Notes: generated from the sequence alone by a model not told the origin. A stretch of 11,322 bases of DNA from CAYOBW01 sp964402115 (GCA_964402115.1 CAYOBW010000229.1:1-11322); one strand, 5' to 3'; shown: positions 1 to 7,386, numbered from the stretch's first letter. A program made the numbers and translations.

Positions 1-27
1 GAGATCCTTCGCTACGCTCAGGATGAC
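1..27. repeat. Short intergenic repeat-like element at window edge
   Basis: The first 27 bases hold an imperfect inverted repeat: ATCCT at 4-8 pairs with AGGAT at 20-24 around an 11-base loop containing TCGCTACGCTC. From memory, elements of the form ATCCTTCGCTACGCTCAGGA are scattered between genes in many unrelated bacterial genomes. Only one copy is present here and it may continue left of the window, so calling it a dispersed repeat rests on recollection, not on this sequence. Confidence 0.4.
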
Positions 28-106
28 AAGCCCCTTTGGCAGGGGGGTGACTGCGCGGCGGGCAGGGAAGAAGCAGGGATGACGGAACGGCATCGTCCTC
101 GTCCTC

Positions 107-146
107 AGTGAGCGCAGCGAACGGTCATCGTCCTCGTACTCGACAA
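107..146. repeat. Dispersed intergenic repeat, copy 1 (GTGAGCG-AGCGAACGGTC type)
   Basis: The segment starting AGTGAGCGCAGCGAACGGTC matches 7387-7406 in 19 of 20 positions. In both copies it runs on into a CTCGTCCTCG-rich stretch ending in CTCGACAA, with a 6-base length difference. Here the stretch is preceded by another TCGTCCTCGTCCTC run at 93-106. Both copies lie outside genes, upstream of the Uma2 gene and downstream of the 5293-7335 gene. No coding function is apparent. Confidence 0.65.
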
Positions 147-236
147 GGCGGTCTCAACCATAATGAGAACCGCTGCAGAAGACCGGTTTCGGATTGCGTG
201 CTGAGGGCCGGCGTCGTAGTGTCTTTTGGCGCTGGC

Positions 237-242
237 AGGAGG
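237..242 (+). promoter_or_regulatory. Ribosome binding site deciding the Uma2 start
   Basis: AGGAGG at 237-242 lies 8 bases before ATG at 251 and only 2 bases before the in-frame ATG at 245. The spacing favours 251. A TTG at 194 also opens the frame, but the extra residues it would add are unlike the start of Uma2 proteins. Confidence 0.7.
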
Positions 243-250
243 ACATGGTC

Positions 251-940
251 ATGGCGGAAGCGGCACGAGCCATTCATTACACATGGGACGACTATCGGCA
301 GTGGGATGACGATCGGCGATGGGAAGTCCTCGGCGGTGAGGCGTTCGCGATGTCGCCGGCGCCAAGTCTGCGGCATCAGCGGATTCTGTTTGAACTGGCG
401 CGGCAACTCGGGGACCACTTCGAGGGCCAGCCATGCCAGGTCTTCCCGTCGCCGACGGACGTGAAGCTGTCCGACGCGGACATCGTGCAGCCGGACCTGC
501 TGGTCGTGGGCGACCCGAGTCAGCTCAAGGAGACCCACGTCGAGGGACCGCCTGCGCTGGTGGTCGAGATTCTCTCGCCGTCAACCGCCAACTTCGATCG
601 CATCCGCAAGATGCGGCTGTATGCGCGGTTCGGCGTGAAGGAGGTGTGGCTGATCACCCCGTATCCGTGGCTGGCGGAAGTGTTCGTCCTGGATGGCGAA
701 AGCTACCGCCTGGCGGGGGCCTTCGAGAAAACCGATACCCTCGCCAGCACAATCTTTCCCAGCCTGTGCATCGAGCTCGAGAAGGTTTTCGACTACGATA
801 TCCCCCCGCACGAACAGGTGCAAATGGTCAAGGAAGGCCGCCCGCCATACGTCCCCCGTCCCGTGGGGGGACCTGAAGCCCGGGTTGACGGGCCCCCGGC
901 AAACGCCGCCGCCGGAGCACATGCACCTGGTCCAGGGTGA
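251..940 (+). CDS. Uma2 family (DUF820) putative endonuclease
   Basis: A 229-residue protein of the Uma2/DUF820 family, which has a PD-(D/E)XK nuclease fold and is often present in many copies in cyanobacteria and PVC bacteria; its cellular role is unproven. Family landmarks appear in order: E25 and G28-G29 after the TWDDYRQW opening, PSLRH with H42, VQPDLLVV with D82, GPPALVVEILSPST with E106, and K120 in the RIRKMRLYARFGVKEVW segment. D82, E106 and K120 are the likely metal and catalytic residues by analogy. The domain ends near residue 190. The last 35 or so residues are Pro/Gly/Ala-rich and coded by GC hairpins (GTCCCCC at 851-857 pairs with GGGGGAC at 866-872), so the tail may be a run-on past an older stop. 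No signal peptide, so cytoplasmic. It appears to be a stand-alone gene, 171 bases before the mannosidase gene. Confidence 0.9.
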   Translation: MAEAARAIHYTWDDYRQWDDDRRWEVLGGEAFAMSPAPSLRHQRILFELARQLGDHFEGQPCQVFPSPTDVKLSDADIVQPDLLVVGDPSQLKETHVEGPPALVVEILSPSTANFDRIRKMRLYARFGVKEVWLITPYPWLAEVFVLDGESYRLAGAFEKTDTLASTIFPSLCIELEKVFDYDIPPHEQVQMVKEGRPPYVPRPVGGPEARVDGPPANAAAGAHAPGPG

Positions 941-1001
941 GCTGACGCCGTGAATTCCAGAAATCCAACCGTCTCGGAATTGTAGCTGCCTGCGCGCCGA
1001 A

Positions 1002-1023
1002 ACGGCGGAGACCGCCGTCTCCA
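1002..1023. repeat. Hairpin repeat B, copy 1
   Basis: ACGGCGG at 1002-1008 pairs perfectly with CCGCCGT at 1012-1018 around the 3-base loop AGA, followed by CTCCA. A related copy is at 7709-7731. Here it sits 7 bases before hairpin repeat A (1031-1057), in the leader of the mannosidase gene. Confidence 0.6.
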
Positions 1024-1030
1024 GCGCATG

Positions 1031-1057
1031 TGGAGCCGGCCGTCCCCGGCCGGTAGA
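1031..1057. repeat. Hairpin repeat A, copy 1 (27 bp, perfect duplicate)
   Basis: This 27-base segment, from TGGAGCCGG to CCGGTAGA, is identical to 7661-7687. It contains the inverted repeat CCGGCC...GGCCGG around a short CGTCCC-type centre. It lies between the Uma2 gene and the mannosidase start, 40 bases before the ribosome binding site, so it would be in the mRNA leader if transcription starts upstream. It could equally be a dispersed repetitive palindrome with no role for this gene. Confidence 0.75.
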
Positions 1058-1096
1058 GCGCATATCGCGACAACAATGAGACGGTTAGTATCTCGC

Positions 1097-1104
1097 AAAG
1101 GAGG
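1097..1104 (+). promoter_or_regulatory. Strong ribosome binding site of the GH38 gene
   Basis: AAAGGAGG at 1097-1104 precedes ATG 1112 by 7 bases. This fixes the start at 1112 rather than the in-frame upstream codon at 1028, which would place repeat A inside the protein and bury the signal peptide. Confidence 0.85.
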
Positions 1105-1111
1105 CGCAAAC

Positions 1112-4100
1112 ATGCTCAGGCACGCGACGTTGACGATGTGGGTGGCCATGCTGGCGGCGGGCGGCGCCCTGGCCGCCGAACTGCCGGCGCTCTGGCAGAT
1201 CGGCCAGGCGGACAACAACACCGCCGAGTTCGCCTTCGCACCCAAGGACTACGCCCAGTACCGCACGCCGGCGCTCTTCGTCGTGGGCGCGTCGGACCCG
1301 AAGCGCGACTGGCCCTACGTGCAGCCGGGCACGATTGACGGCGGCTGGGCGCCGGGCACGCCGCAGACGTTCCAGGTGCTGTTCGGCCTGAAAGCCGTGC
1401 CATCCGCTGACTGCCAGCTGGTGCTGGATTTCGCGGATACGCACTACATGGATCCCCCGGCGCTGCGCGTGGAGGTCAACGACAAGGCGTGGGACTTCCA
1501 GACGCCCAAGGGCGCGGGCGACGCCTCCGTCTACGGCGACCCGTCCAAGGGACGCGAACATGTGATCGCGGTCCCGGTCCCCGCCGCCACGCTGAAGGCC
1601 GGCGAGAATCGCGTCGCCATCACCACCGTCAGGGGGTCGTGGGTGCTGTGGGACGCGCTGCGGTTCGAGGCGCCCGCGGGGACGGAGACGGCGCCGGTCG
1701 CGGCGTGCACCGCCTTGCAGGATGCCAGGAGTGCGAACGTGCTGGTTACACGCGAGGGCAAGCTGTTCCAGCCCGCAACCGTGACGCTCCGCCGCATCGG
1801 CGAACCGACTGACGTGACGGTGCGCGTCGGAGAGGGGCCGGCGGTGACCGCGCGCCTGGCGGGCGGCGTGCAGGCGGTGGAGGTGCTCGTGCCGCCGGTG
1901 GAGACGCCCGTCACGAACACGGTCACCGTCGAGGCAGCCGGACAGCTCCTGGCCCGGCGCGCGCTCACGTTCGCCCCCGTCCGCAAGTGGGTGGTGTACC
2001 TCCTGCCGCACTCGCACGTGGACATCGGCTACACGCACGTGCAGACGGAGGTGGAGCACGCGCAGTGGAAGTACCTGGAAATGGCCATCGCCACGGCGCG
2101 CCGGACCGCCGACTATCCGCCCGACGCCCGCTTCAAATGGAACGTCGAGGTCATGTGGGCGGTGGACAGCTACCTGGCCCAGGCCACGCCCGCGCAGTGC
2201 CAGGCATTCGTGGAAACGGTGAAGGCGGGCCAGCTCGGCCTGCAGGCGCTCTACGGCAACATGCTGACCGGCCTCTGCCGCGGCGAGGAACTGGTGCGCA
2301 CGATGAGCTGCGCCCAGCGCGTGGCGGCGCTGTGCGGACAGCCGGTGACATCCGCCATGATCACGGACGTGCCCGGCTACACTTGGGGTGTCGTGTCGGC
2401 CATGGCGCAGAGCGGCGTCAAGTACTTCAGCATGGGGCCCAACGGCGGCGACCGCATCGGGTACACAGCCGTCGCCTGGGGCGACAAGCCCTTCTGGTGG
2501 GTCGGTCCCAACGGCAACGAGCGCATCCTGGCCTGGATGACGGGCACGGGGTACTACCGGGTCTTCAGTTCGGGCGAGAACCTGATGCGCTACCTGGACC
2601 GCCTCTCCGCGCAGGGCTACCCGTACGACTTCGTGCAGGTGCGCCACTGCCTCGGCGACAACGGCGCGCCCGACGTCGACTTCCCGGACCAGGTGCGCAA
2701 GTGGAACGAGACGCACGCGTATCCCCGACTCGTCATCGCCACGAGCGAGCAGATGTTCCGCGATTTCGAGGCGCGCTACGGCAACGTCCTGCCCGTGGCC
2801 CGGGGCGACTTCACGCCGTACTGGGAGGACGGGGCGCCCTCCTCGGCCCAGGAGACCGCGCTCAACCGCGCCGCCGCCGATCGCCTGACGCAGGCCGAGA
2901 CGCTGTTCGCCATGCTGGATCGACAGACCTACCCGGCCGACGGCTTCTACCGGGCGTGGCGCAACGTGATCCTGTACGACGAACACACGTGGGGTGCGCA
3001 CAACAGCATCAGCCAGCCCGACGCCCCCTTCGTGACCAGCCAGTGGGCCATCAAGCGGGCATTCGCCGTGGACGCCGAACGCCAGTCGCGCGAGCTGCTG
3101 GTGCAGGCGGTGGCGCCCAGTCACCCCATCCCTTCCTTCCCCGGCTACGTGGACGTCTACAACACAGCCTCGTGGCCGCGCACCGATCTCGTGACGCTCT
3201 CCAGGGAAACGCAAGGGGATGTCGTGAAGGACGCCGCCGGCGGGCCCGTGCCGTCGCAGCGCCTCGCCGGCGGGGAGTTGGCATTCCTGGCAACCGACGT
3301 GCCGGCGTTCGGCACGAAGCGGTACCGGGTGGAAGCCGGCGCCGCGCCCCGTCTCGGCCACGCCGCCGCCAGTGGCGCAACGCTGACCACCCCGCAATTC
3401 ACCGTGAAGGTGGACGAGGCCACGGGGACGATCACGAGCCTGCGCCAGCAGGGGCTGGACGCGGAGCTGGTGGACGGCAAGCTGAACGATTACATCTACC
3501 TCCCCGGCGGCAACGTCAAGGATGCGCAACCCGGCGGCCCCGCCCGCGTGACAATCAAGGACGCCGGCCCGCTCGTCGCCTCCCTGCTCATCGAATCCGA
3601 CGCGCCCGGCTGTCGCAAGCTCAGCCGCGAAGTGCGCGTCGTGGACGGGCTGGATCGCGTGGAGCTCGTCAACACCGTGGACAAGCTGCCCGTCCGCGCC
3701 GTCGAGGGCGTGCACTTCGGCTTCGCGTTCAACGTGCCGCAAGCGCGCGTGCGCATGAACAGCGCGCTGGCCGTGGCGGAGCCCGGGAAGGACCAACTGC
3801 CTGGCGCCTGCAAGAACTGGTTCTCCGTCGAGCGCTGGGCGGACGTCGCGAACGCCTCGTACGGCGTGACCTGGGCCACCGTGGACGCCCCGCTCGTGGA
3901 GCTGGGCGGGCTCACCGCCAACCTGCCGCGCGGGCAGTCGAATCCCAATGCGTACCTGAAGACGATCGAGCACTCGCCCAAACTCTACTCTTGGGCGATG
4001 AACAACCACTGGCACACGAACTACAAGGCCGACCAGGAGGGACTCACCGTGTTCCGCTACGCCATCCGCCCGCATCGCGGCTACGACGCGCTGGCGGCGC

Positions 4101-4429
4101 ACCGCTTCGGCATCGAGAGCAGCATGCCGTTGCTGGTGGCGGAGGCGACCAATCCCGCCCCGCCCCCGCCGCGGCTGCGCATCGAGCCCAACGACGTCGT
4201 GGCCACGGCATTCAAGCCGAGCGAAGACGGCAAGGCCTGGATCGTGCGGCTGTTCGGCGCGTCGGGCAAGGACACGCGCGTCAGCCTGAAGTGGACCGCA
4301 CCCGAGCCGCCGGCGCTTTGGGCCAGCGATGCCTCGGAACAGCCGCTGTCCCCGCAGAAGGGGCTCGTCGCCGTCCCGGCCTGGGGTTTGGTCACGCTGC
4401 GCGCCGACCGGGGCGTACCGGCGCAGTAG
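1112..4429 (+). CDS. Secreted GH38-like alpha-mannosidase with N-terminal PL4-like carbohydrate-binding domain
   Basis: A 1105-residue exported exoglycosidase, probably cleaving alpha-mannosides. The start MLRHATLTMWVAMLAAGGALA is a signal peptide with likely cleavage after ALA. Residues 28-188 (from WQIGQADNNTAEFA to GSWVLWDALRFEAP) resemble the C-terminal carbohydrate-binding-type domain of polysaccharide lyase family 4. A beta-rich linker follows to about 295. The GH38 catalytic domain starts at VVYLLPHSHVDIGYT: H302 and D304 match the zinc pair of the classical HSHNDPGW motif. D419 in ITDVPGYTWG is the likely nucleophile and zinc ligand; HCLGDNG at 512-518 and DEHTWGAHN at 623-631 supply further active-site positions, with H625 or H630 as the remaining ligand. 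The rest is the beta-sandwich region usual for GH38. The motifs are divergent (I for P, Y for W), so substrate specificity is uncertain. It has its own strong ribosome binding site; the next gene is over 850 bases away. Confidence 0.85.
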   Translation: MLRHATLTMWVAMLAAGGALAAELPALWQIGQADNNTAEFAFAPKDYAQYRTPALFVVGASDPKRDWPYVQPGTIDGGWAPGTPQTFQVLFGLKAVPSADCQLVLDFADTHYMDPPALRVEVNDKAWDFQTPKGAGDASVYGDPSKGREHVIAVPVPAATLKAGENRVAITTVRGSWVLWDALRFEAPAGTETAPVAACTALQDARSANVLVTREGKLFQPATVTLRRIGEPTDVTVRVGEGPAVTARLAGGVQAVEVLVPPVETPVTNTVTVEAAGQLLARRALTFAPVRKWVVYLLPHSHVDIGYTHVQTEVEHAQWKYLEMAIATARRTADYPPDARFKWNVEVMWAVDSYLAQATPAQCQAFVETVKAGQLGLQALYGNMLTGLCRGEELVRTMSCAQRVAALCGQPVTSAMITDVPGYTWGVVSAMAQSGVKYFSMGPNGGDRIGYTAVAWGDKPFWWVGPNGNERILAWMTGTGYYRVFSSGENLMRYLDRLSAQGYPYDFVQVRHCLGDNGAPDVDFPDQVRKWNETHAYPRLVIATSEQMFRDFEARYGNVLPVARGDFTPYWEDGAPSSAQETALNRAAADRLTQAETLFAMLDRQTYPADGFYRAWRNVILYDEHTWGAHNSISQPDAPFVTSQWAIKRAFAVDAERQSRELLVQAVAPSHPIPSFPGYVDVYNTASWPRTDLVTLSRETQGDVVKDAAGGPVPSQRLAGGELAFLATDVPAFGTKRYRVEAGAAPRLGHAAASGATLTTPQFTVKVDEATGTITSLRQQGLDAELVDGKLNDYIYLPGGNVKDAQPGGPARVTIKDAGPLVASLLIESDAPGCRKLSREVRVVDGLDRVELVNTVDKLPVRAVEGVHFGFAFNVPQARVRMNSALAVAEPGKDQLPGACKNWFSVERWADVANASYGVTWATVDAPLVELGGLTANLPRGQSNPNAYLKTIEHSPKLYSWAMNNHWHTNYKADQEGLTVFRYAIRPHRGYDALAAHRFGIESSMPLLVAEATNPAPPPPRLRIEPNDVVATAFKPSEDGKAWIVRLFGASGKDTRVSLKWTAPEPPALWASDASEQPLSPQKGLVAVPAWGLVTLRADRGVPAQ

Positions 4430-4543
4430 TCAAGGGGTGCACTGTCCCTCCCTGTACGACCGCAACACCGCGGCTTCCGGGAGCCACCGAACGGCGCGCC
4501 TACGCAGCATAGCCAGTACAGCGGGGGCTACGAACCCGCTGGC

Positions 4544-4596
4544 GAGGTGTGCGCACCTCAGGCTGCCAATCCATGCGTGAGAAGCACCGGTCGCCG
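4544..4596. repeat. 53-bp intergenic repeat C, copy 1
   Basis: This segment aligns without gaps to 7502-7554 in the same orientation, with 42 of 53 bases identical by my count; the second half, around CCATGCGTGAGAAG, has only 3 differences in 26. Copy 1 begins with a perfect hairpin, GAGGTG (4544-4549), loop TGCG, CACCTC (4554-4559). The two copies flank the 5293-7335 gene and the FG-GAP remnant as direct repeats. Confidence 0.65.
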
Positions 4597-4667
4597 TCCG
4601 GAACCGGCGCCTGGGGCATAGCGGTGCGGCGATGAACTGGCCAAGGAGCGTGCGGGAGCACCATGTG

Positions 4668-4688
4668 GCGCGGGTATCCGACCCGCGC
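4668..4688. repeat. Hairpin repeat D, forward copy
   Basis: GCGCGGGT (4668-4675) pairs perfectly with ACCCGCGC (4681-4688) around loop ATCCG. The reverse complement of 4768-4788 is nearly the same sequence, differing only by one compensated base pair. Confidence 0.75.
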
Positions 4689-4767
4689 GAGGAAGGAGCG
4701 AAGCGGGGCTGAGGCTGGCCCGACCTGGGGATGCACAACGCCGCCTGCTCCGGTCCTGGCAGCGTCA

Positions 4768-4788
4768 GCGCCGGTCGGATACCGGCGC
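4768..4788. repeat. Hairpin repeat D, inverted copy
   Basis: GCGCCGGT (4768-4775) pairs perfectly with ACCGGCGC (4781-4788) around loop CGGAT. Read on the other strand it gives GTGGCGCCGGTATCCGACC, matching the forward copy's GTGGCGCGGGTATCCGACC. The two differences are at paired positions, a G-C to C-G swap that keeps the stem. The pair encloses about 80 bases with no recognisable gene. Confidence 0.75.
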
Positions 4789-4815
4789 CACGGGGGGATC
4801 GGGCGCGCGGAACAA

Positions 4816-4837
4816 CTGCGGTTCGAAGCGACCGCAG
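4816..4837. other. Isolated perfect hairpin
   Basis: CTGCGGT (4816-4822) pairs with ACCGCAG (4831-4837) around the loop TCGAAGCG. No second copy was seen in the window. It has no following T run, so it is not a standard terminator. Confidence 0.4.
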
Positions 4838-4875
4838 CCCCCCGCTTCGCGCTACCGCCAGCTGTTTGGTCTTGT

Positions 4876-4904
4876 AACTCCCCCCCTAGAGTTCTACTTT
4901 TTTT
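4876..4904 (+). terminator. Possible weak intrinsic terminator
   Basis: AACTC (4876-4880) pairs with GAGTT (4889-4893), and a run of seven T follows at 4898-4904. The stem is short and the T run begins four bases late, so efficiency is doubtful. The C7 tract at 4880-4886 could instead pair with the G8 tract at 4915-4922, an alternative fold that would swallow the T run. If functional it would stop long read-through from the GH38 gene, whose stop is about 450 bases upstream. Confidence 0.3.
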
Positions 4905-4922
4905 CCGCGTAGCTGGGGGGGG

Positions 4923-5156
4923 TGGAGGCTGCACACGCTTCTCCTTGTCGCCTTAATTCTGGGCCGGCCGGCCCCGTGGCACGCCAGAGGCCAGGCGTTC
5001 ACCGACCAGACGAACATCGTTCTGACCGCTGTCTTGGACGGCGTGGCAACCTGAATGGACTACGACAATGACGGCGATCTTGACATCTTGCTCGCAGGAA
5101 CAGACAGCGCGTGGTTGCCAGCATCGAAGCTCTGTCTCATTCGAGCGCGACGCTGA
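4923..5156 (+). pseudogene. Remnant of a secreted FG-GAP/VCBS-repeat protein
   Basis: The frame whose codons start at 4923 reads a leader-like LHTLLLLVALILG, then GQAFTDQTNIVLTAVLDGVAT, a TGA stop at 5052-5054, and MDYDNDGDLDILLAGTDS. The last part is the calcium-binding repeat of FG-GAP/VCBS beta-propeller proteins, where the motif normally reads AW(G/M)DYDNDGDLDILL. The stop falls on the expected tryptophan, consistent with TGG changing to TGA. Similarity fades after SKL near 5132 and the frame ends at TGA 5154-5156. No start codon is present where one is expected: the codon at 4923 is TGG, after a run of eight G. Only the first repeat survives of a protein family that usually has many repeats and several hundred residues. 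The order leader then first repeat suggests the 5' end of a lost gene. TGA terminates other genes here, so recoding is unlikely. Confidence 0.7.
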
Positions 5157-5292
5157 AGGAGGCTGCCCCAACAGCGGCAGGGTACGCTACGCGCCCCTGC
5201 GCCAGGGCGTTCGCCGGAGGAAGGGAAGGCCGGTCATGAGCGACTTCGTTGTCTGAGCCTGACGCACAGAGCAACAAGAGGAGACGTTCGTC

Positions 5293-7335
5293 ATGAGATC
5301 ATCTCAGGCTGTGCTGATATGCGTAGCACTTCTGCTGGCGCGCGGAGTCGTGGCCGTCAGTGGGGAGACTGCCGTGGTGGGGAAGTTCGCGGTCTCAGCC
5401 ATCGGCGGCACAGCCTTTGCGGCCATATGGGCGAGCGGAGGCGTATTCCAGTATCACTACCGCAATGCGCAGGGGGAGTTCATGGCGGCGGCGCCGATTG
5501 GAGGGGCGCCGGTTGTTGCGGCCGACACATGGTATCGCTGGCGGATCGTGAAGGCAGGTTCGCAAGTGGCGGTCAGCGTGGACAACGGAAGCACAACCGG
5601 GATGGTGAGCTTCAGCATCGGCGAGGGCGTGGCGCTGAGCACAACGCGCTTCAATTTACGCCAGGGCGGTGGAGGGCAACAGAACAGCTACGAGGACGAT
5701 TTCCTCCTGTCGGCGGTATCCGATCCGCAGACGTCCTCTCCGCCAGCCACGATTTGCGGCCGCCTTCTGTACGACGGGGAACAGCAAGGGGAGGCTCGTG
5801 TCGACGCCGTTCCTCTCTGGGGTCCCACACGCTACGAGGCGTCCGCACCCGGTCCCGGGGTGTATGTCGTGTCCAACGTATCGGCCGGTGCGGAAATGCT
5901 CGTGACCACTCAAGCGAATGACTTTCCGCTGGTTCCCGCACAGGGATTCTTTGTCTTCAACAACCAGGACTTTCCGCAGAACGTGACACTCGCCGGAGGA
6001 GTCCTCGCCAGCGACTTTGCCGACGTCACCATCTACCCGGGTCTTAACCTCGTGGGGTATCCTTACTGCGCGGACATCGCATGGGAGAAGACGACGCTGG
6101 CGCAGACATGCCCCAATGGTTCCCGGATGTACCTGTGGGATGCCGCGAGCAATCAGTTCCTCGCTCATTCCAAGACCGACGACGCCTGGTCCCCTACGGG
6201 CACGGTCCTGTCTGTTGGCGCCGGGTTCCAGTTCCTGAATGTGAGCGGCGCCGTCACGAACTGGCGCGAAGCCTGCCCTTACAGCGACAACATTCGCGGG
6301 GTTCGCTTGTCGCCGCCCGTCAACGGCTCTGCAGTCGCCGCCGCAACGACTCACGGCTACACGGTCTACGCATCCCGTGATCTTCATGAGGAATTTGAGC
6401 CGGTGGCTGAGTTCGTCGCGCGGCCCAGTCTGAAGGCGCTCGCGTCGTTTGTGGCCACCAACCCTATCTTCGCGGGGACCGGGATTGATTACCTGACCAT
6501 CGCGCCTCGCACCGGGGAGCAAGACTATGAACAGAACGGGGGAGGCGGGAGCGGCATTGTCGGTTTTGTCAGGAGGACTGTGCCGCCGGGATCACGCGCC
6601 CTGTTCTCGCCGTGTTTCGAGCCGCTTGGCGATATGAACTCCACGGTGGGCGACGTTCTGGGATGGAGCCTCACGGGCGGGGCGACCCCCGACACGGCTG
6701 ATCAGATCGCGATGTATGACGGCCTTACTCAGACGGCCACGTTTCTCTGGAAGGACGCGCAGACCAACTGGTGGACCTGGAAGAAGCAATCAGGTCTCTA
6801 CGGTATCTTTGCGTACCTCGACTCCAACGGCGACGGCAGCTGCAATTCCTGCGAGGCCTCCGGCCTGTATTCGGCCGTGCCGTTGCACGTTGCCCACGAC
6901 GTGTCGGGCATCGATATTCGGCTGACGGATCCGGATTCGGATGGCGACGGCATGCCCGATTGGTGGGAGAAGCAGAACGGGCTGGGAATCTCGACCAACG
7001 ATGCCGCAGCCGACGCCGATTCGGATGGATTTCCGAATCTGGCCGAGTACATTGCGGGAACTTCACCGACCAACAGCGCCAATCGTCTGCGAGTTGTCGC
7101 ATGCGGCCTTCCGCCAAGCCCGGCAAACGCGTGTACGCTGGCCTGGGAGACGGTCGCCGGACGATTCTACAACGTGCTCACAACAACCAACCTGCTCTTG
7201 CCATGGACCAGGGTTTCGGATGCGGCCGGGCGCGACATTCTTGGCGACGGGCTGCGCGCGGTTTACACGAACGCACCAGTGGAGGCAGAGCGGTTCTTCA
7301 GAATCAAGGTGGACCGCGTGCCGGGGCCGCGCTAG
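5293..7335 (+). CDS. Secreted protein of unknown function with calcium-type aspartate motifs
   Basis: A 680-residue exported protein. GAGGAG at 5278-5283 lies 9 bases before ATG 5293. MRSSQAVLICVALLLARGVVA is a signal peptide. Residues about 28-145 (FQYHYRNAQGEF, ADTWYRWRIVKAGSQVAVSV, SYEDDFLLSAVSD) look like part of a concanavalin/LamG-type jelly roll, apparently lacking its first strands. Next comes a region around 150-215 like a carboxypeptidase-regulatory or prealbumin-type domain, then two related-looking segments (YPGLNLVGYPY...MYLWDAASNQF near 245-285 and GDVLGWSLTGG...MYDGLTQTATFLW near 450-490). Aspartate-rich motifs follow: DSNGDGSC from 510, DPDSDGDGMPDWWE from 546 and DADSDGFPNLAEY from 574, the thrombospondin-type-3/EF-like style that binds calcium. 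The C-terminus (AWETVAGRFYNVLTTTNLL...ERFFRIKVD) is a tail type familiar in Verrucomicrobia-like secreted proteins. I cannot name a function; surface attachment or matrix binding is a guess. Codon use appears less GC-extreme than in the neighbours. Confidence 0.85.
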   Translation: MRSSQAVLICVALLLARGVVAVSGETAVVGKFAVSAIGGTAFAAIWASGGVFQYHYRNAQGEFMAAAPIGGAPVVAADTWYRWRIVKAGSQVAVSVDNGSTTGMVSFSIGEGVALSTTRFNLRQGGGGQQNSYEDDFLLSAVSDPQTSSPPATICGRLLYDGEQQGEARVDAVPLWGPTRYEASAPGPGVYVVSNVSAGAEMLVTTQANDFPLVPAQGFFVFNNQDFPQNVTLAGGVLASDFADVTIYPGLNLVGYPYCADIAWEKTTLAQTCPNGSRMYLWDAASNQFLAHSKTDDAWSPTGTVLSVGAGFQFLNVSGAVTNWREACPYSDNIRGVRLSPPVNGSAVAAATTHGYTVYASRDLHEEFEPVAEFVARPSLKALASFVATNPIFAGTGIDYLTIAPRTGEQDYEQNGGGGSGIVGFVRRTVPPGSRALFSPCFEPLGDMNSTVGDVLGWSLTGGATPDTADQIAMYDGLTQTATFLWKDAQTNWWTWKKQSGLYGIFAYLDSNGDGSCNSCEASGLYSAVPLHVAHDVSGIDIRLTDPDSDGDGMPDWWEKQNGLGISTNDAAADADSDGFPNLAEYIAGTSPTNSANRLRVVACGLPPSPANACTLAWETVAGRFYNVLTTTNLLLPWTRVSDAAGRDILGDGLRAVYTNAPVEAERFFRIKVDRVPGPR

Positions 7336-7386
7336 CCCATCCAGCATACGCAGGGATCCGGCTCAAGGACTGGCGAACGAAGCCTT

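Noticed and set aside
93..146. CRISPR-like or tandem array from the repeated TCGTCCTCG units
   Set aside because: The units are short, irregular and unspaced, with no constant repeat plus unique spacer pattern.
1085..4102. A 1005-codon open frame on the minus strand opposite the GH38 gene
   Set aside because: It is rich in Arg, His, Gly and Ala with no domain, and the plus strand has clear GH38 motifs. It is a high-GC antisense artefact.
1987..4512. An 841-codon plus-strand frame overlapping the GH38 gene
   Set aside because: Its product is Arg/Gly/Ala-rich low-complexity sequence, a frame-shifted shadow of the real gene.
4663..4956. A 97-codon frame across the hairpin pair
   Set aside because: It crosses two palindromes and homopolymer tracts and has no recognisable protein character.
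5052..5054. TGA read through as tryptophan or selenocysteine in the FG-GAP frame
   Set aside because: TGA ends the Uma2 and GH2 genes here, and the frame also lacks a start and later repeats, so simple decay explains it better.
5068..5256. A 62-codon frame within and after the FG-GAP remnant
   Set aside because: It reads the acidic repeat DNA in the wrong frame and has no supporting start signal.
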